DNA of 64,000 nt from Gigaspora margarita (GCA_009809945.1 WTPW01001580.1:102440-166439); one strand, 5' to 3'. Positions 34,736 to 46,969 are shown, counted from the stretch's first letter. A program made the numbers and translations. The notes: generated from the sequence alone by a model not told the origin.

Positions 34736-35129
34736 ATCTACTAGTAGGGAAAGAAAAAAAAAACTTTCAAATCATTAAAAAGGGGTCAGTACGTATTGAA
34801 ACATGTATTTTTGTTGATTTTATGGACATTTCATCCTATATTTATTTATAGCATTGAGCATTGTTATCTTTTTTTTATTTGTTTTTATCAGATTTTTTAC
34901 TGGATTGATGAATTGATAATCACTGATCTTCAAAGAAATAGTGAAAAACCATAGCGAAGGATTTGAATGAATTTGTCTATTACTGATCATTTGATTATCA
35001 TCATACATGGTAAACAGTTTCCACAGGAAGATCCCAAATTTATGTGAACAATTACTGATACATTATCGCCATATTAATTCCTGTTTCACACCTGTTTAAT
35101 TCTTATCCATCACAAGATCAGATCAACTG

Positions 35130-35345
35130 AATTTTACAGGAGGGTCACCAAAATTCTGGGTCGGATGCATCAGATATATGTTGGCGTTTAGTCCTAATTG
35201 TTAGCAGGTTCTATAGCAAAATTATCAGCTGGGCATTTTTTAATTAATGAATGGATAGGATTTATTAGTAAAATTTTTATGATCTTTGGGCAAAATTGAT
35301 CAATTCCAATTCAGCTGACCATGATTCAGATGCTCTCTGAAGTAG
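35130..35345 (-). repeat. Inverted copy of part of R1
   Basis: Reads as the reverse complement of about 30,235-30,480: CACCAAAATTCTGGGTCGGA, TTAGCAGGTTCTATAGCAAA, ATCAGCTGGGCATTTTT, GATCAATTCCAATTCAGCTG. R1 sequence thus occurs in both orientations within 5 kb. Confidence 0.8.
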
Positions 35346-35425
35346 GCTGTCACAGAATTTTGGGGATGCCGCTATATGAGTTAGATCAACTCACCGACAA
35401 TAATATTTACTGACGATTACGGTAT

Positions 35426-36104
35426 GATTCCCTGAAAGTTAGTTCTCTGCCAGCTCATTTTTCTGACACTATATCCCTGACAGAATGTTTCACCTACAGC
35501 ACTTTTTGTTGACAGAATCTTTCCTCGACATATCATGCTTTCGACAACTCCTTTCCTTAACATCTCATATTTTCGACAAGACATTTATCTGACATGACAT
35601 ATTTCTAATTTGACTTTTCTCTGACAATAAGTTTTATTGAATGCACTTTTTCCGACAAGAACGATAAACCCAGTAATTATCACATCACGTGAAATCATTC
35701 AACACGTCATTTTGTTTACTAGCACTATCAACTCGGCCTAAATTATACTATTACCTAACCCTAATCTAACCCTAACCCTAACCCTAATTTAGCCCGAGTG
35801 CTTAATCATGTGATGTGATGAACACGAATATATCACTCTACCCAATAATTATATTTCTAGTCGGGGAAAGATCTTGTCGGAAAAAGATGTCGGAAACAAG
35901 TCATGTCGGAAAAATATTCTTTCTGAAGTACGTCATGTCAGTAAAATGTCTTTTTGAAAATATGTCCTGTCAAGGAAAGGGGAGGTCGAAAATATGGTAT
36001 GTCGAGGAAAGATTTTGTCAACAAAAAATGCTGTAGGTGAAACATTCTGTCGGGGATATAGTGTCAGAAAAATGAGCTGGCGAGGAACTAACTTTTGGGG
36101 AATC
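35426..36104. mobile_element. 680-bp foldback element with telomere-like centre
   Basis: The left end GATTCCCTGAAAGTTAGTTC and right end GAACTAACTTTTGGGGAATC are inverted. The arms share phrases such as AGAATGTTTCACCTACAGCA and its complement, and contain many TCGACA/TGTCGG micro-repeats. Near the centre (35,754-35,787) is a run of CCCTAA repeats. The reading frame 35,815-36,036 translates the right arm and is not a gene. Confidence 0.85.
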
Positions 36105-36272
36105 AAGCAACAACCTTACTGACAAGTTCATTCACTAAGTCTATTTCACTAAGGCCGTTTGAAGTTAATTTTTTGACTAACATCCCTTTGATGTCCCCAG
36201 TAAAATGAACATGAATGTATAAAAAAAGTAAAAATTAAAAAAAATACAAAATGCCATATAATCGCGAAGGGG

Positions 36273-36327
36273 TTTATTTCAAATTTCAGGCTAAATTAAG
36301 CTTAATTCAGGCTGAAATTTGAAATAA
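36273..36327. repeat. 55-bp hairpin
   Basis: TTATTTCAAATTTCAG is inverted as CTGAAATTTGAAATAA around an AATTAAGCTTAATT core. Isolated, with no evident function. Confidence 0.75.
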
Positions 36328-36596
36328 TTCTATGCGTTATTTTATGGTTATACAGCAAATATAAAATAAAAAATAATTAAAATTAAAAAAATAATTTAAA
36401 TATACAGAATTTTCTTATATATCTCAGTGAAAATCATGAAAATTCTATTGTAACTTTAAACTACATACAATGGTCACCGAAATAACAAATAATTTCAAAA
36501 AAGATTTGTTTTCTAACTCTTGATCTAAATCTTGACAATAAAAAATTCCAGTATCAGAGGCATGACAAAAAAACTCATATTATATAATATTTAAAT

Positions 36597-37090
36597 CTGC
36601 TGAGTGAAGCGAGGCCAAAACTTAAAAATGTACAGTTAGCTTAAAACTGCCAAGCGGAGTGAGGCCAAAACATAAAAATGTAAGGTTAACTTAAAACTGC
36701 TGAGCGGAGCGAGGCCAAAACATAAAAAATGTAAGGTCAGCTTAAAACTGCCGAGCGGAGTGAGGCCAAAACATAAAAATGTAAGGTTAGCTTAAAACTG
36801 CCAAGCGGAGTGAGGCCAAACCATAAAAATGTAAGGTTAGCTTAAAACTGCTGAGTGGAGCAAGGACAAAACATAAAAATGTAAGGTTAGCTTAAAACTG
36901 CCAAGCGGAGCAAGGCCAAAACATTAAATGTAAGGCTAGCATAAACTCTGAGCGGAGCGAGGCCAAAACATTAAATGTAAGGCTAGCTTAAACTGCCGAG
37001 TGATGCGAGGCCAAAACATTAAATGTAAGGCTAGCTTAAACTGCTGAGCGAAGTGAGGCCAAAACATTAAATGTAAGGTTAGCTTAAAAC
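36597..37090. repeat. 50-bp minisatellite, ten copies
   Basis: The unit reads CTGC(T/C)GAGCGGAGCGAGGC then CAAAACATAAAAATGTAAGG and TTAGCTTAAAA. Units vary between CTGAGCGG and CCAAGCGG, and the last four lack a few A bases (CATTAAATG), which forms a sub-block. The array is unusually GC-rich for this window and stays unbroken. Confidence 0.93.
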
Positions 37091-37309
37091 AAGCCCATTA
37101 TACATATGTTTTATACTATGAATAGTCGATTTGGGTATAACACTAATCTGATTTTTAAACATCAGTTTAGTCAATTTAATAAATTTAAGTTGACTATAAA
37201 CAATCTCGACTGTGTCATATACCAATATATCATCTACAAATCTAATGATATTAGTTGGTTAAAATTTGGCGGCGCAGCCGCCACATGATCATATCTAGTT
37301 TATTACCAA

Positions 37310-38080
37310 ATTTAACTGGACTGCTGCAGGCATATCCCTGATCAGCTTAGGTCAGCTGAATTTTGTAAATCATCATACTACCAAAACGTCCAATCAGACT
37401 CCAGATTTTGTGTACGAACGCTAAACTATACAGCAATACTGTGAACACATAATCAATCCTTACCACGATAAATAGTAATTTAAATGCACGAAACGCCAGC
37501 ACGCATGGCATACAAAATTACAAGGAACGACCATTCAATCAGATGCCCAGAATTGCGGACATTACTTAACTTGCCTGTAAACCATATTCTCCATTCCTGG
37601 TACAATCGAGTCAACGTACACATTAGAAAAACAATACCGTGAACACATACCGTAATCTTATAGAATCCCTTAAACATCAATCCCTACCGCGATAAACAAT
37701 AACTTAAAAGCACGAGACGTCAGCACGCATGGCATACAAAATCACAAGAAACGACTATACAATCAATAGTCTAATAGTAAAACACTATAAAAACAAGCCC
37801 CATATTAATATAATTACGAATCAAGTACTCATATAAAATAAAAAATCTTAAGTGACCCTATACATAATCGATAATCCAAACGGAATTCCGAGTAAAACGA
37901 GTAAACACATACCATAATATCATAGTATCCCTTAAACATCAATCCCTACCGCGATAAACAGTAATTTAAAAGCACGAAACGTCAGCATGCATGGCATGCA
38001 AAATCACAAGGAAAGACCACCCAATCAGATGCCAAAGTTTGCGGAAGTCATCTAACTTGCCTGTAAACCATACACTTCGT
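37310..38080 (+). repeat. Long direct duplication R2, copy 2
   Basis: Partner of 31,800-32,660. It keeps more CpG (for example ACGAAACGCCAGCACGCATG where copy 1 has ACGAAAC/ATGAAACACTAGCATGC), so copy 1 looks more transition-damaged. The minus-strand open frame at 37,480-37,680 is repeat sequence. Confidence 0.85.
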
Positions 38081-38390
38081 ATTTCATACTCCGCTCCTGG
38101 TACACTTCGTACTTTGTACTACGTTCCTGGTAATTGAATTTCCGGTTTATTACCTGCGCAAATGGTTAAGCATTATGTACGGGTTATGGATCACGGGGTT
38201 TCTTCGTCAAGTGCCAAATGTGTTCTTAGCGTTAGGTAGCGTTCCCAAAAACTGTTTCACCCCTGTAATTTTGACCAATCAAAATTAGGATCAGGATCAG
38301 GTGTAACGTGATAGCCAAAACAAATGTGCTTTGTTTTCTAAGTAAAAAAATGATGTGTAAAATTAAAGCTAAGAAAACTGCGTTATGATT

Positions 38391-38404
38391 GGGGTTAGGG
38401 TTAG
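38391..38404. repeat. Short TTAGGG-type tract
   Basis: GGGGTTAGGGTTAG, just over two telomere-like units, in non-coding DNA with no clear palindrome around it. Confidence 0.7.
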
Positions 38405-38816
38405 AAAAATGTAAAATTGCACGAGGATCATTTTTAATTATGATGCAGTAGATGGTTCCTAATAAAATTTTTTTTTTGTAAAAAAGTGAGTTTTCTCCGA
38501 TTTTTACGTTATACAATTGAGGGCATAGATTCTATCGAACGCTTATGGCATAAGTGCCATATATTTTTAATATTAAATATTTTCTTTATATGCGGGCCCA
38601 CTTTGTAGACATGTTTGCCATATCATCTTATTAATATAAATAAGAGACACTTAATCGATTCTAAACCATAGTAGCATCCTCTCTTTCGAATTACCAAATC
38701 ACTATACCGATCTGTCGAAACAAACATCCAAATTTTATTCTAAAGATTTCACATGACACGATCTACGTACATATACACACGTACGTACGTGCGTCGAAAA
38801 AAAATATATACAAATG

Positions 38817-38937
38817 TGCAGTCAGACCTATTCAATCTTTGGTCAAATATATTTGATCTCTATAAATGTTCATTTTTTCTAAATGCATGTTAATAAATTG
38901 TTGTCCCAAAGGTTTGCGCCTAGAGAGGTCTGACTGC
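38817..38937. mobile_element. 121-bp MITE with pogo-like CAGTCAGACCT ends
   Basis: TGCAGTCAGACCT and AGGTCTGACTGCA are inverted around about 95 bp. The CAGTCAGACCT terminus is shared with 46,272 and resembles pogo/Tigger ends. The expected TA target bases are TG/CA here, so the assignment is by terminal similarity only. Confidence 0.65.
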
Positions 38938-39921
38938 AAATACAACCTAAATATGGTAAATTTAGGGGTGCATGCGCAAGCATGTAGGTACGTACGTACG
39001 TAGGTATCTGGTACGTACATAATAGATAAGGTATACAGTATGTGCAACAATATTATTGAGTAATAAAAATGGTGTACTGTAGTATTATTTCTAAAAAAAA
39101 ATAAAAACAAAAAAAAACAGATGCACAAATGCTTATTTCTTCTGCATGTGTTACGATGTAAAAATGTTTATTCAAATTAAAAACTCCCTACAAATCATGA
39201 TCATAAATTACACCATTATGGTGCGAATTGGCGAATACAACAATTTGTCAAATGATTGGCTATATGTGCCGCTCCGGGGCACGTGTTAATTTGCCAAACT
39301 GCCAATTTTTATCTAATGATGTATACTTCAAATAAACATATTTATCATGATCTGCTAAAATAATTACTTATCCATGTACATCTTATCAGGAAAATATCAA
39401 CAAATTGTTAATAATAGTTTCTTTTGAGTCTATTTTTATAGAATATTTTCATTCATGAAACTATTATTATGGATTACGAAACTAAACACAAAAAAAAATG
39501 TCAAATTGCTAACTTTGCAGTGTGATTATGAATAAACACGTATTTAAAAATGAATACTTAATGCAACTTTGCAATTATAAAGCAAAACATTTTTTAGGTT
39601 TATATAAGATTAAAAACAAGAATTAACAATTTTTTGTTAAAGAAATTTATATAATACTTGCAATTAAAGAACATGACTAGAATATACTAAAAGTTTTTAT
39701 ATGCAAAAGATGCTGTTGGTCACTGAATACAGAACTTGGGGTCTTATTCAAGAACTCCATTGTAAGATTAATGGATCAGGATTCTACGATCTAATTGTGG
39801 AGAAGGTAGATACTTAATGTGGTATTATTTTGCAAGATACTATATGCAGTGGCCAACAGTAACTGTGACACGAATATTTTATTTGAAATAATTTATTTAT
39901 AAAAAGCTTATTTTAGTTAAT

Positions 39922-40133
39922 TTAGGCCGTGCAAACAAATATAATTGTTTCTCGTAACCAGGCCGGGTGCTTTTTTTGAAAAAATTAAAAATTTTTTTTA
40001 TATATATAAATAAATAAAAATATATATATTTAAAATTTTATATAACATTTTACAATAACAACCGGGTCCCGGGTGTCTTTTAACCTTAATAATATGTTAC
40101 GAGAAACAATTAATTTTATTTTCACAGCCTTAA
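39922..40133. mobile_element. 212-bp MITE upstream of the kelch gene
   Basis: TTAGGCCGTG and CACAGCCTTAA ends with inner inverted arms (TTGTTTCTCGTAAC / GTTACGAGAAACAA) and a GC-rich CCGGG element on each side of an AT core. It lies about 190 bp upstream of the kelch ATG and could contribute to its promoter. TTA/TAA edges would fit a Harbinger-type 3-bp duplication. Confidence 0.75.
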
Positions 40134-40324
40134 TTCTACTTTATTATCAATTATGAACAAAAACAAAAGTTTATTTTATATAATAAAGACTCAAAACGCT
40201 AGATAATTTTTTACATCTATTTTTTTCCAAAATATATTACATGCCAAAAATTTAAGTAGACTTAACAGTTATTGAATATTAGTTTTTGATTCTTATAATT
40301 ATTAATGCCAAGCAATTTTTAAAA

Positions 40325-42488
40325 ATGTTCACTATGGAGTTCAAAAATGTATTTTCTTTATTGAGTATAATTTTTATTTTATCACAGAATTTTCTCCATG
40401 GACATTCATTTAAACCTGAGTCGCGTGGTGGCCATATGGCTACATTGGTCAATGATGATAGAATCTTCTTTTTTGGTGGTTCACGACCTATATCTATGAC
40501 TTCACCTGCATGGAATCAAACTCATCAATTTAATCTATCTGATGAAGCGTTTTATTTGGATCTTTCATCTCCATTTAGTGTCGATTCACCTCCGTTCACT
40601 GATATTTCTGATAGTTCACGAATGCCATTTGGCAGTGAAAAAGGAACAACTGTATTAGGAGGTAATGGACAGCGTATATGTCTTATTGGTGGAGTGCAGC
40701 AAAATATGGTAACGTCTTATTACAATGCGACAGACTCCATTCTTTGGATTTATACTATAAAAACACAACAATGGAGCAATAGTGGGTCAGGAACTCACGG
40801 AACACCACTGCCTAGGCGCCGATCCTGGAACAATCATAGATTCGAAGAATGTAGTTTATACATTTGGGAGAAAAGTGGAGTTAGATATGGGGTCAAGCAT
40901 GTTTACTATATTTGATGATTTATTCACGTTTGACACCAATTTATTGGAATGGAAAATCCTTCATTGCCTAATCATCCATCTAAACGAAGTCATGTTACTG
41001 CAACCCTAATACCCGATGGAAGGTTTATTTATATAGGAGGTGTTACTCAATCCAATCCTGGAGATAATGGAGCTCGTTTACTCATGACTGAAGTGAGCAC
41101 GCTAATATCACATATATTACAATGGTCCTTATGCCTTACAAAGTGTTTAAAAATTTGGTATCTCTAATTTAGATATAAGTTTTCGATACTATTCAATTAA
41201 CTTGGTCATTGAAGGTATCTTCACTTTTTCAAATAAATTTCTATTATTCTAAAATTTAATAAAATTTAATAAAGCAGATAAATTGTTATTTACTTTAGAC
41301 TGCGAACAGTCCTAACTCGGTAAATATTGATCCTCGTGTTGGGCATACTGCTGTTCTAGGTATGTTAAGATATAATTACCATCATGCTCATCGTTTTTTA
41401 TACATCTAATTTCTAATCATTATAATTTTAAATTATTATTCTATAAAGCACCAGATTATCATACTATTGTCATTTTGGAGGAACGCAAGATGGATTTGCC
41501 CAGATTACAGCATATCCGGTTTTCATATTGCTGGATGTTAAATCTGAACCCTTTCAATATTTAGCTCCCACGCCTTCCGGATCAGCTCCCCCTCCATTGG
41601 CATTTCATACGGCTACACTTTATCAGAAATATATGATTGTGGCATTTGGTAATGATTTATCCTCATCAAATAATAATTACTATGCATGCCTATGTGGTTA
41701 CTTGCTTTTTTGGGGGCATATCTTTCTAGGAATACCGCTTATGATTTGTTATAATATTATATATATTTCAAAAATGAAATCATTCATAATAAACGAAAAA
41801 TTGATGCATGGATAGTTTTGACAAAATTTGTGGTCATTATTACCAAACCAAGTTTGATATCTGATAATGAGAGTAAACTAGGCTATACTATGCTAACTTG
41901 TTTTCTAAATCAGAGCATTAAATATTTCTAATTTTTAGCATTGGCATCCTATAAGTCCAATTGATCATCTATGCATCCTTTTTTTCTTTAATATGAGTGG
42001 TTTATTGTTATAAAAAAGAATTAAAGTAGAATTATTAACAAATAATAGAAAGATCTTCCTATGAAATGCGGTTTAAAAGTAAATAATTGTCATTTACCCA
42101 ACTTTTTTGCATTAAATTCACCCTTAACGATCTTTTTTTTTTTTAATATATATATATAGGTAATATCACCAACGATTTTGGACCATCGAATAATACATCT
42201 GCTTATGTATATTTGATGGATCTTTCAAATTATACATGGGTGACGCAATTTGGAGAACTTACCCCTACTGATTTTAGAAAAACTACCCCCACTGATTTTG
42301 GAAAAACTACACCTACTGAATTGGCCATCATTATTTGTTCTATCGTTGCTTCTTTATTGATTATTGGAGCAATAGTATTGTTTTGTTATATACGTAAAGA
42401 AGAAAACGAGAAATACAAGTGTTCGATTTGGATAATTATTTGTCATAGAACAAAAAGGAATATTATAGAAGCAGAACCACCCAGTTAA
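40325..42488 (+). pseudogene. Kelch-repeat, single-pass membrane protein gene, five exons, damaged
   Basis: Exons inferred: 40,325-41,092, 41,173-41,214, 41,299-41,359, 41,449-41,648 and 42,160-42,488, all with GT..AG introns whose phases agree. The product (about 465 residues) starts with a hydrophobic signal peptide (FSLLSIIFILSQNFLHG), then kelch/galactose-oxidase-like blades (RGGHMATLVNDDRIFFFGG, GQRICLIGG, RFIYIGG, VGHTAVL), and ends with a transmembrane helix (LAIIICSIVASLLIIGAIV) and a short basic tail. Such kelch surface proteins are abundant in AM fungi; their ligands are unknown to me. Damage: a +1 and a compensating shift between about 40,815 and 40,948 (RRRSWNNHR frame versus GTIIDSKNVVYTFG frame), a TAA in the small second exon (41,176), and a missing T near 41,474. 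With four lesions it is probably a pseudogene, though some could be sequencing errors. Confidence 0.8.
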
Positions 42489-43156
42489 TCGACTAGGCAA
42501 ATGTAGATATAAAAATTTTTTTTTCTTTATTTTATTAACTACACGACGATTATTGATCATAATGCATGGTAGTATTACACAGGCTTATAACTCTCAGAAA
42601 GGTTTACTGGATTAAATTTATGATCAAATGATAAATCTTACATACTTCTCTGTTAGTATGTTACAATTTTTGCATTAATATAAATATAAATACAATATTT
42701 TGAATAATTTACGTCTTAGTATAAATGGTACCAGCTCTTAAACCAAATTTTGGGTTATTTATTGGTCTTTTTGTGGTGTTTTCTTTCTTTTAAATAATAA
42801 TTGATTATCGATTGGTAAATACATACCGATTAAATCATGAAAACATGACGTACGTTATTTCACAATTTCGAAACGACATACGTCCATTTTAAATTGTGAA
42901 AATTTGAGTGCGACGTTTAACAACAATGCTCTAAATTTACAAAATTTTAATTGCATTATATACGCAAATTATTCTAAAAAATTATATAATATTTTAACCA
43001 TTGAATTATATAGTTCCCTTAATCGTGATGTCAAGATCATGCGAATAAATGGAGACTTCGTTTCCGCTAATTTTCAGTGAGTCGGATATTATAATTATTA
43101 ATACATGATGAAAATTTACTTAAATATAAATAAACATTTTTACTACCATGCAAGAA

Positions 43157-43379
43157 CAATTATTGTGGGATTATGCTGAAAATTAGGGTCTCCTTTTAAA
43201 TCTATAAAAGCTACTAAAATTCGCATATACTTTTTTATTAATAAAAACTACTTCCTAACCCTAACAAACTGTGTAAAAAAATACCACAAAAAAGACCCTA
43301 AAAATTTTACAATTTTATAATAAAATAAGAAAACTTTTCAGCATAATCCATTTTCAGCATAATCCGCCACAATTATTAT
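43157..43379. mobile_element. ~220-bp MITE with ATTATGCTGAAAA ends
   Basis: AACAATTATTGTGGGATTAT followed by GCTGAAAA is inverted at the right as TTTTCAGCATAATCCGCCAC followed by AATTATT. The right end has a second copy of TTTTCAGCATAATCC. The interior contains AGGGTCT/AGACCCT and a CCTAACCCTAAC tract. Confidence 0.75.
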
Positions 43380-43519
43380 AGGCATAATTGAATTAAATTT
43401 AATCCTTTGCAAAAGATTTAAACTGAAATAATTTGTTTACTAAATCTAAGTACAATTTCGTCAAAGTAAACTCCATCGGAATAAACTTCATAAAACAATA
43501 ATTTCTCCGCGGTTTATCA

Positions 43520-44491
43520 CTGATTAAATCTTCATTCGACTTAGATATTTATAATAAATTTTATCATCATTTTGGCATTTTGTAAAAGCTTCTACAACTA
43601 TTTCTATAGAAGGACATTTTTCCGGTTCCTCATTCCAACATTGTCTCATTAAATTAATATAAGAAATTGGGATAAAAATTCTTCAAAAATTGGAGGCTTT
43701 AATTTATCGAGTATTATTTTCTCTTCAAACATGAACCGAAGAATTTATTATAAAGCATAGTCACTGGCATTCCATATAAAACTTCCACATAACTATGCTA
43801 AAAGAATAAATATCAGACACTTTAGTATATGCTTTCTACTCTTAACATCAGGATCAATGACTTCAGGAGCTATATATGGTAAAACTCCACAAATCCCATC
43901 AGAATCCATTTTCGAATCTATATTAATTGGTGCCGATAGCCCTAAATCTAAATATTACCACTATGTTAATGAATCCTTGAGAATGAATAATTTGAATATC
44001 AGTAGCAATGCAATGCAATAATTATAATTTATCTTTCATTCCATGCAGTAGAGACATGACTATCACGTAGAGAGCCATTTCTACTTATTAAAAGGATTGA
44101 AATATCGTCTTGCGATATTCCATAGCATCTTAGAAATATGAATTTTTTTTTTTTTTTTTACCAATATCATATTATGCTTTTAACTTTAGCACTAAAAATA
44201 AATTGTCAAATATAATTTATTAATTTGAATGTTTGTATATAAATTAATTTACCTCTTTTACAAATTCTTCATGATTTTCTTTCGATTTATGAAGCAATTT
44301 AAGTGCATCAGGTATCGCAGCTCGTCGGTCTTGAACATTTGAGGTTGCATAATATACAGTTGCAAATCCACCTTGTCCTGAATTTTGTATATTTTCAAAT
44401 TCGTTATAAGAAATCCAAGATAATGGATATTTGCTTTTATTTCCTTTAAATTATCATCAATATCCAAATTTTCATGCGTTCGTCTATTCAT
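43520..44491 (-). pseudogene. TKL-like protein kinase pseudogene
   Basis: Read on the minus strand: start MNRRTHENLDIDD at 44,491, then after a one-base shift the glycine loop region WISYNEFENIQNSGQGGFAT, followed by a GT donor after HEEFVKE (near 44,250). The next exon holds LRCYGISQDDI and NGSLRDSH, then stops and shifts; ALHC/IQIIHSQGFI; the activation segment DGICGVLPYIAPEV; DIYSFSIVMW in a shifted frame; and the C-lobe end YINLMRQCWNEEPEKCPS. Many frameshifts and stops are present, and the HRD and DFG signatures are not readable. Such kinases form very large families in AM fungi, usually with a similar short C-lobe motif. Certainly non-functional. Confidence 0.8.
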
Positions 44492-45029
44492 TCCTAAAGA
44501 AAATTAAATTGTCATTTTAAATTACTTAACAAGTAAATAAATAATTTAAATAATAATAATTGTCGCGTCTGAAGCTGGAAATTTTAAATAAATTAATATG
44601 AAATTTCCAAAATTTTTTGGGGTGCATCTTTTTTAGGCCTTTTTTTTCATAGTTAGCTTAGGATTTATGGTTAGTTTGATAATGAAATAAGGCCGTTTGA
44701 AGTTAATTTTTCGGTTAACATTACTTTCCAAGACTCTCGGAAAGGGGAGGGGGCAAATGAAACGGACATATTAAATGAACAACCTATTTTTAATTAGTAA
44801 TTCTATTATAACGAATTGACTTCAAGTTAAATTAGTCTAGAGATTCTAGCTGAGTTGTTAATTAGGTCAGATAAATTTGATTCAGTAGTTAACATTACAT
44901 TCCTCTTATAAACGAAAGGAGCAAAAATAAATAAATAAATAAATAAATAATTAATTAATTATATAATGCATTCATTCGAGAAAAGAACTTCGTATGTATG
45001 TACGTACGTATATACAAATTTTACAGCCA

Positions 45030-45490
45030 AAATTCTCATGGCAATTTTTGAATGTGTGCCAGGTTTGTGGCGCGGATTTCCTGAACTACGAATCAGATTT
45101 CAAGATAAGGTGTAATGTAACACGACTAAGAAAATTCACAAATGTTCGTTTTATTAAAAATTGCTTATTTTTAAAAATCAGCATACTAACAAAAAATTTT
45201 CGTTAGCCAATTTTACAATATAAATCACCTTTCTGGCTTATAACCCTGACAGGAAATCTTAAGATATTACTAAAAACAGAAAAGATCTACAGAAAAATTG
45301 TTAAAAATAAGCATTAAAATTACTAAATATAGAAAGGTTTACACAAAAATGGGTAAAAATATTCAAACCAAATAGTGATCTATTTATATTAATGTTAGGG
45401 TTAGAGTCAGGGTAGGACCCGAGCTATACATGAACTTTAAAGAATTTTTGCTGCGCCACAAATATTGCACACATTGAAGAATTGCATTCT
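45030..45490. mobile_element. Foldback element with AATGTGTG...TTTGTGGCGC ends
   Basis: GAATGTGTGCCAGGTTTGTG then GCGC at 45,045-45,073 is inverted at 45,450-45,480 (GCGCCACAAATATTGCACAC then ATT). The interior 45,240-45,430 resembles the hAT-type MITEs at 15,930 and 21,800 (AGAAAAGATCTACAGAAAAA, AATAAGCATTAAAATTACTA, ending AGGACCCGAGCTATACATG), apparently a decayed nested copy. The 70-codon frame at 44,994 is not a gene. Confidence 0.6.
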
Positions 45491-45809
45491 TGTGATTTTA
45501 CCACTTTATGCAATGATTTCAACCTTGTGATACATTGAGTTTCCATAAAGGTGGTTCCTGCGCTCATATAACTAAGATGTGTCATCTATATTTACCTTAA
45601 AAAGGATATTTACTGTATAACAGCCCTATAAAAACTCATACATGGAAATGCATGCTTTAAATATAAAATTGTATATGGGTAAGCACAGGTTTTATAATCA
45701 TAGCACAGAAACTGATTATCAAAAAATTTAATACACATTATCACATGAAAAAATGAAATCCATGCACTATTATGCATAGTATTATATCATATATTGATGT
45801 GTATTAGTC

Positions 45810-46215
45810 TTAATGATTGCATAATTTCTGTACATTAATGTGAAAATTGTTAAATTCTTAATAGTCATAATTTAAATGCACTATCGTTAAAATTCTTAAT
45901 AATCATAATTTTTGTGCACTGACATGCACAATTATTAAGATTCTTAACAATCAATTTAAGTGCAAGATGTCACAATCATCACAATCATTAAGATTCCTTA
46001 ATGATCAATTTTAATAATCATAATTTATTTTTTACATAATGTTATGATTATTACAATTATTAAAATTCCTTAAAAATTATTTCAGTGAATTAATATCATA
46101 ATCATCACAATCATTAAGATTTTTAATGATCATAAATGATAATAACTTTGTGCATCAACATGAAGATCATTAAGATTCTTAATGATTATAATTTTCATGC
46201 ATTAATATGCAAAAT
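45810..46215. repeat. Degenerate ~60-bp tandem repeat with palindromic core
   Basis: CATTAAGATTCTTAATGATC followed by ATAATTTTTGTGCA and ACATG words repeats six to seven times. The core ATTAAGATTCTTAAT is nearly self-complementary. Confidence 0.7.
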
Positions 46216-46271
46216 ATATTTATTTTGTAAGTAAATAAATATTATTTTTTTTGTTTTTTTTTACTTAACTA

Positions 46272-46607
46272 CAGTCAGACCTCCCTAAATACAACCCTTA
46301 AATGCAACACTTCTTTAAATGCATGATAGAAGACTAGCCCAAAATGGGACTTGTAAATAAATGCATGCTTTTTATTTTGCAATTGTATACTAATACTATA
46401 CTAATTGTCTGATCCATTTATAAATATTCTTTCTATAAATGCAACCATGTGATTATTAGCTAATCAAATTTATTATTTCTAGGCTACTAAAGCTATATTT
46501 ATTGCATGATAATAGTAGCATTATAATTTTATTAATTACTCTAATTGCAACTTTCTCTAAATGCATGCTTTAAAGCTGGTCCTAACAATGTGAATTTAGG
46601 GAGATCA
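46272..46607. mobile_element. 336-bp pogo/Tc1-type MITE with TA target duplication
   Basis: CAGTCAGACCTCCCTAAAT at the left and ATTTAGGGAGATCAACTG at the right are inverted with few differences, and TA lies on both sides (46,270-71, 46,608-09). CAGT ends and TA duplication are standard for Tc1/mariner/pogo. No ORF. Confidence 0.8.
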
Positions 46608-46969
46608 ACTGTATAATAATTTCTGTGCATTTATACACACAATATATATTCAATTTGTAAGTAAATTTTTTTTTCTCTTTGATAGTCTCATTAGTACTTT
46701 ATTAAGAATAATTCAATTTAATCTAAATACAATAAAACTAATCTATTGATTACTAAATTGTTATGCCTTAAAGTGTAAGTCTGACCCCACCTGGCTGCCT
46801 TAATGGTGCCCAAATGTGACTCATCTCACTAAATTACATAATTTAGAACATTTGTCACACTATCAAATTATGTACCTAGAGTGGTACCTTTAATTATGAA
46901 ATTGCTCACTAACTTGATTGATTTAATATCATTTCATTTGTTAACCCTACTTCTTATTTTTTTTTCTTA

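Noticed and set aside
35815..36036. 73-codon plus-strand open frame
   Set aside because: Consists of repeated TGTCGGAAA-type units from one arm of the foldback element.
34672..37090. Possible CRISPR-like array (short regular repeats)
   Set aside because: The 19-bp and 50-bp repeats are directly tandem with no unique spacers, and the genome is eukaryotic.
44994..45206. 70-codon plus-strand open frame with CQVCGADF
   Set aside because: It overlaps the inverted end of a foldback element; the Cys pair comes from the terminal GTGTGCCAGGTTTGTGGCGC word.
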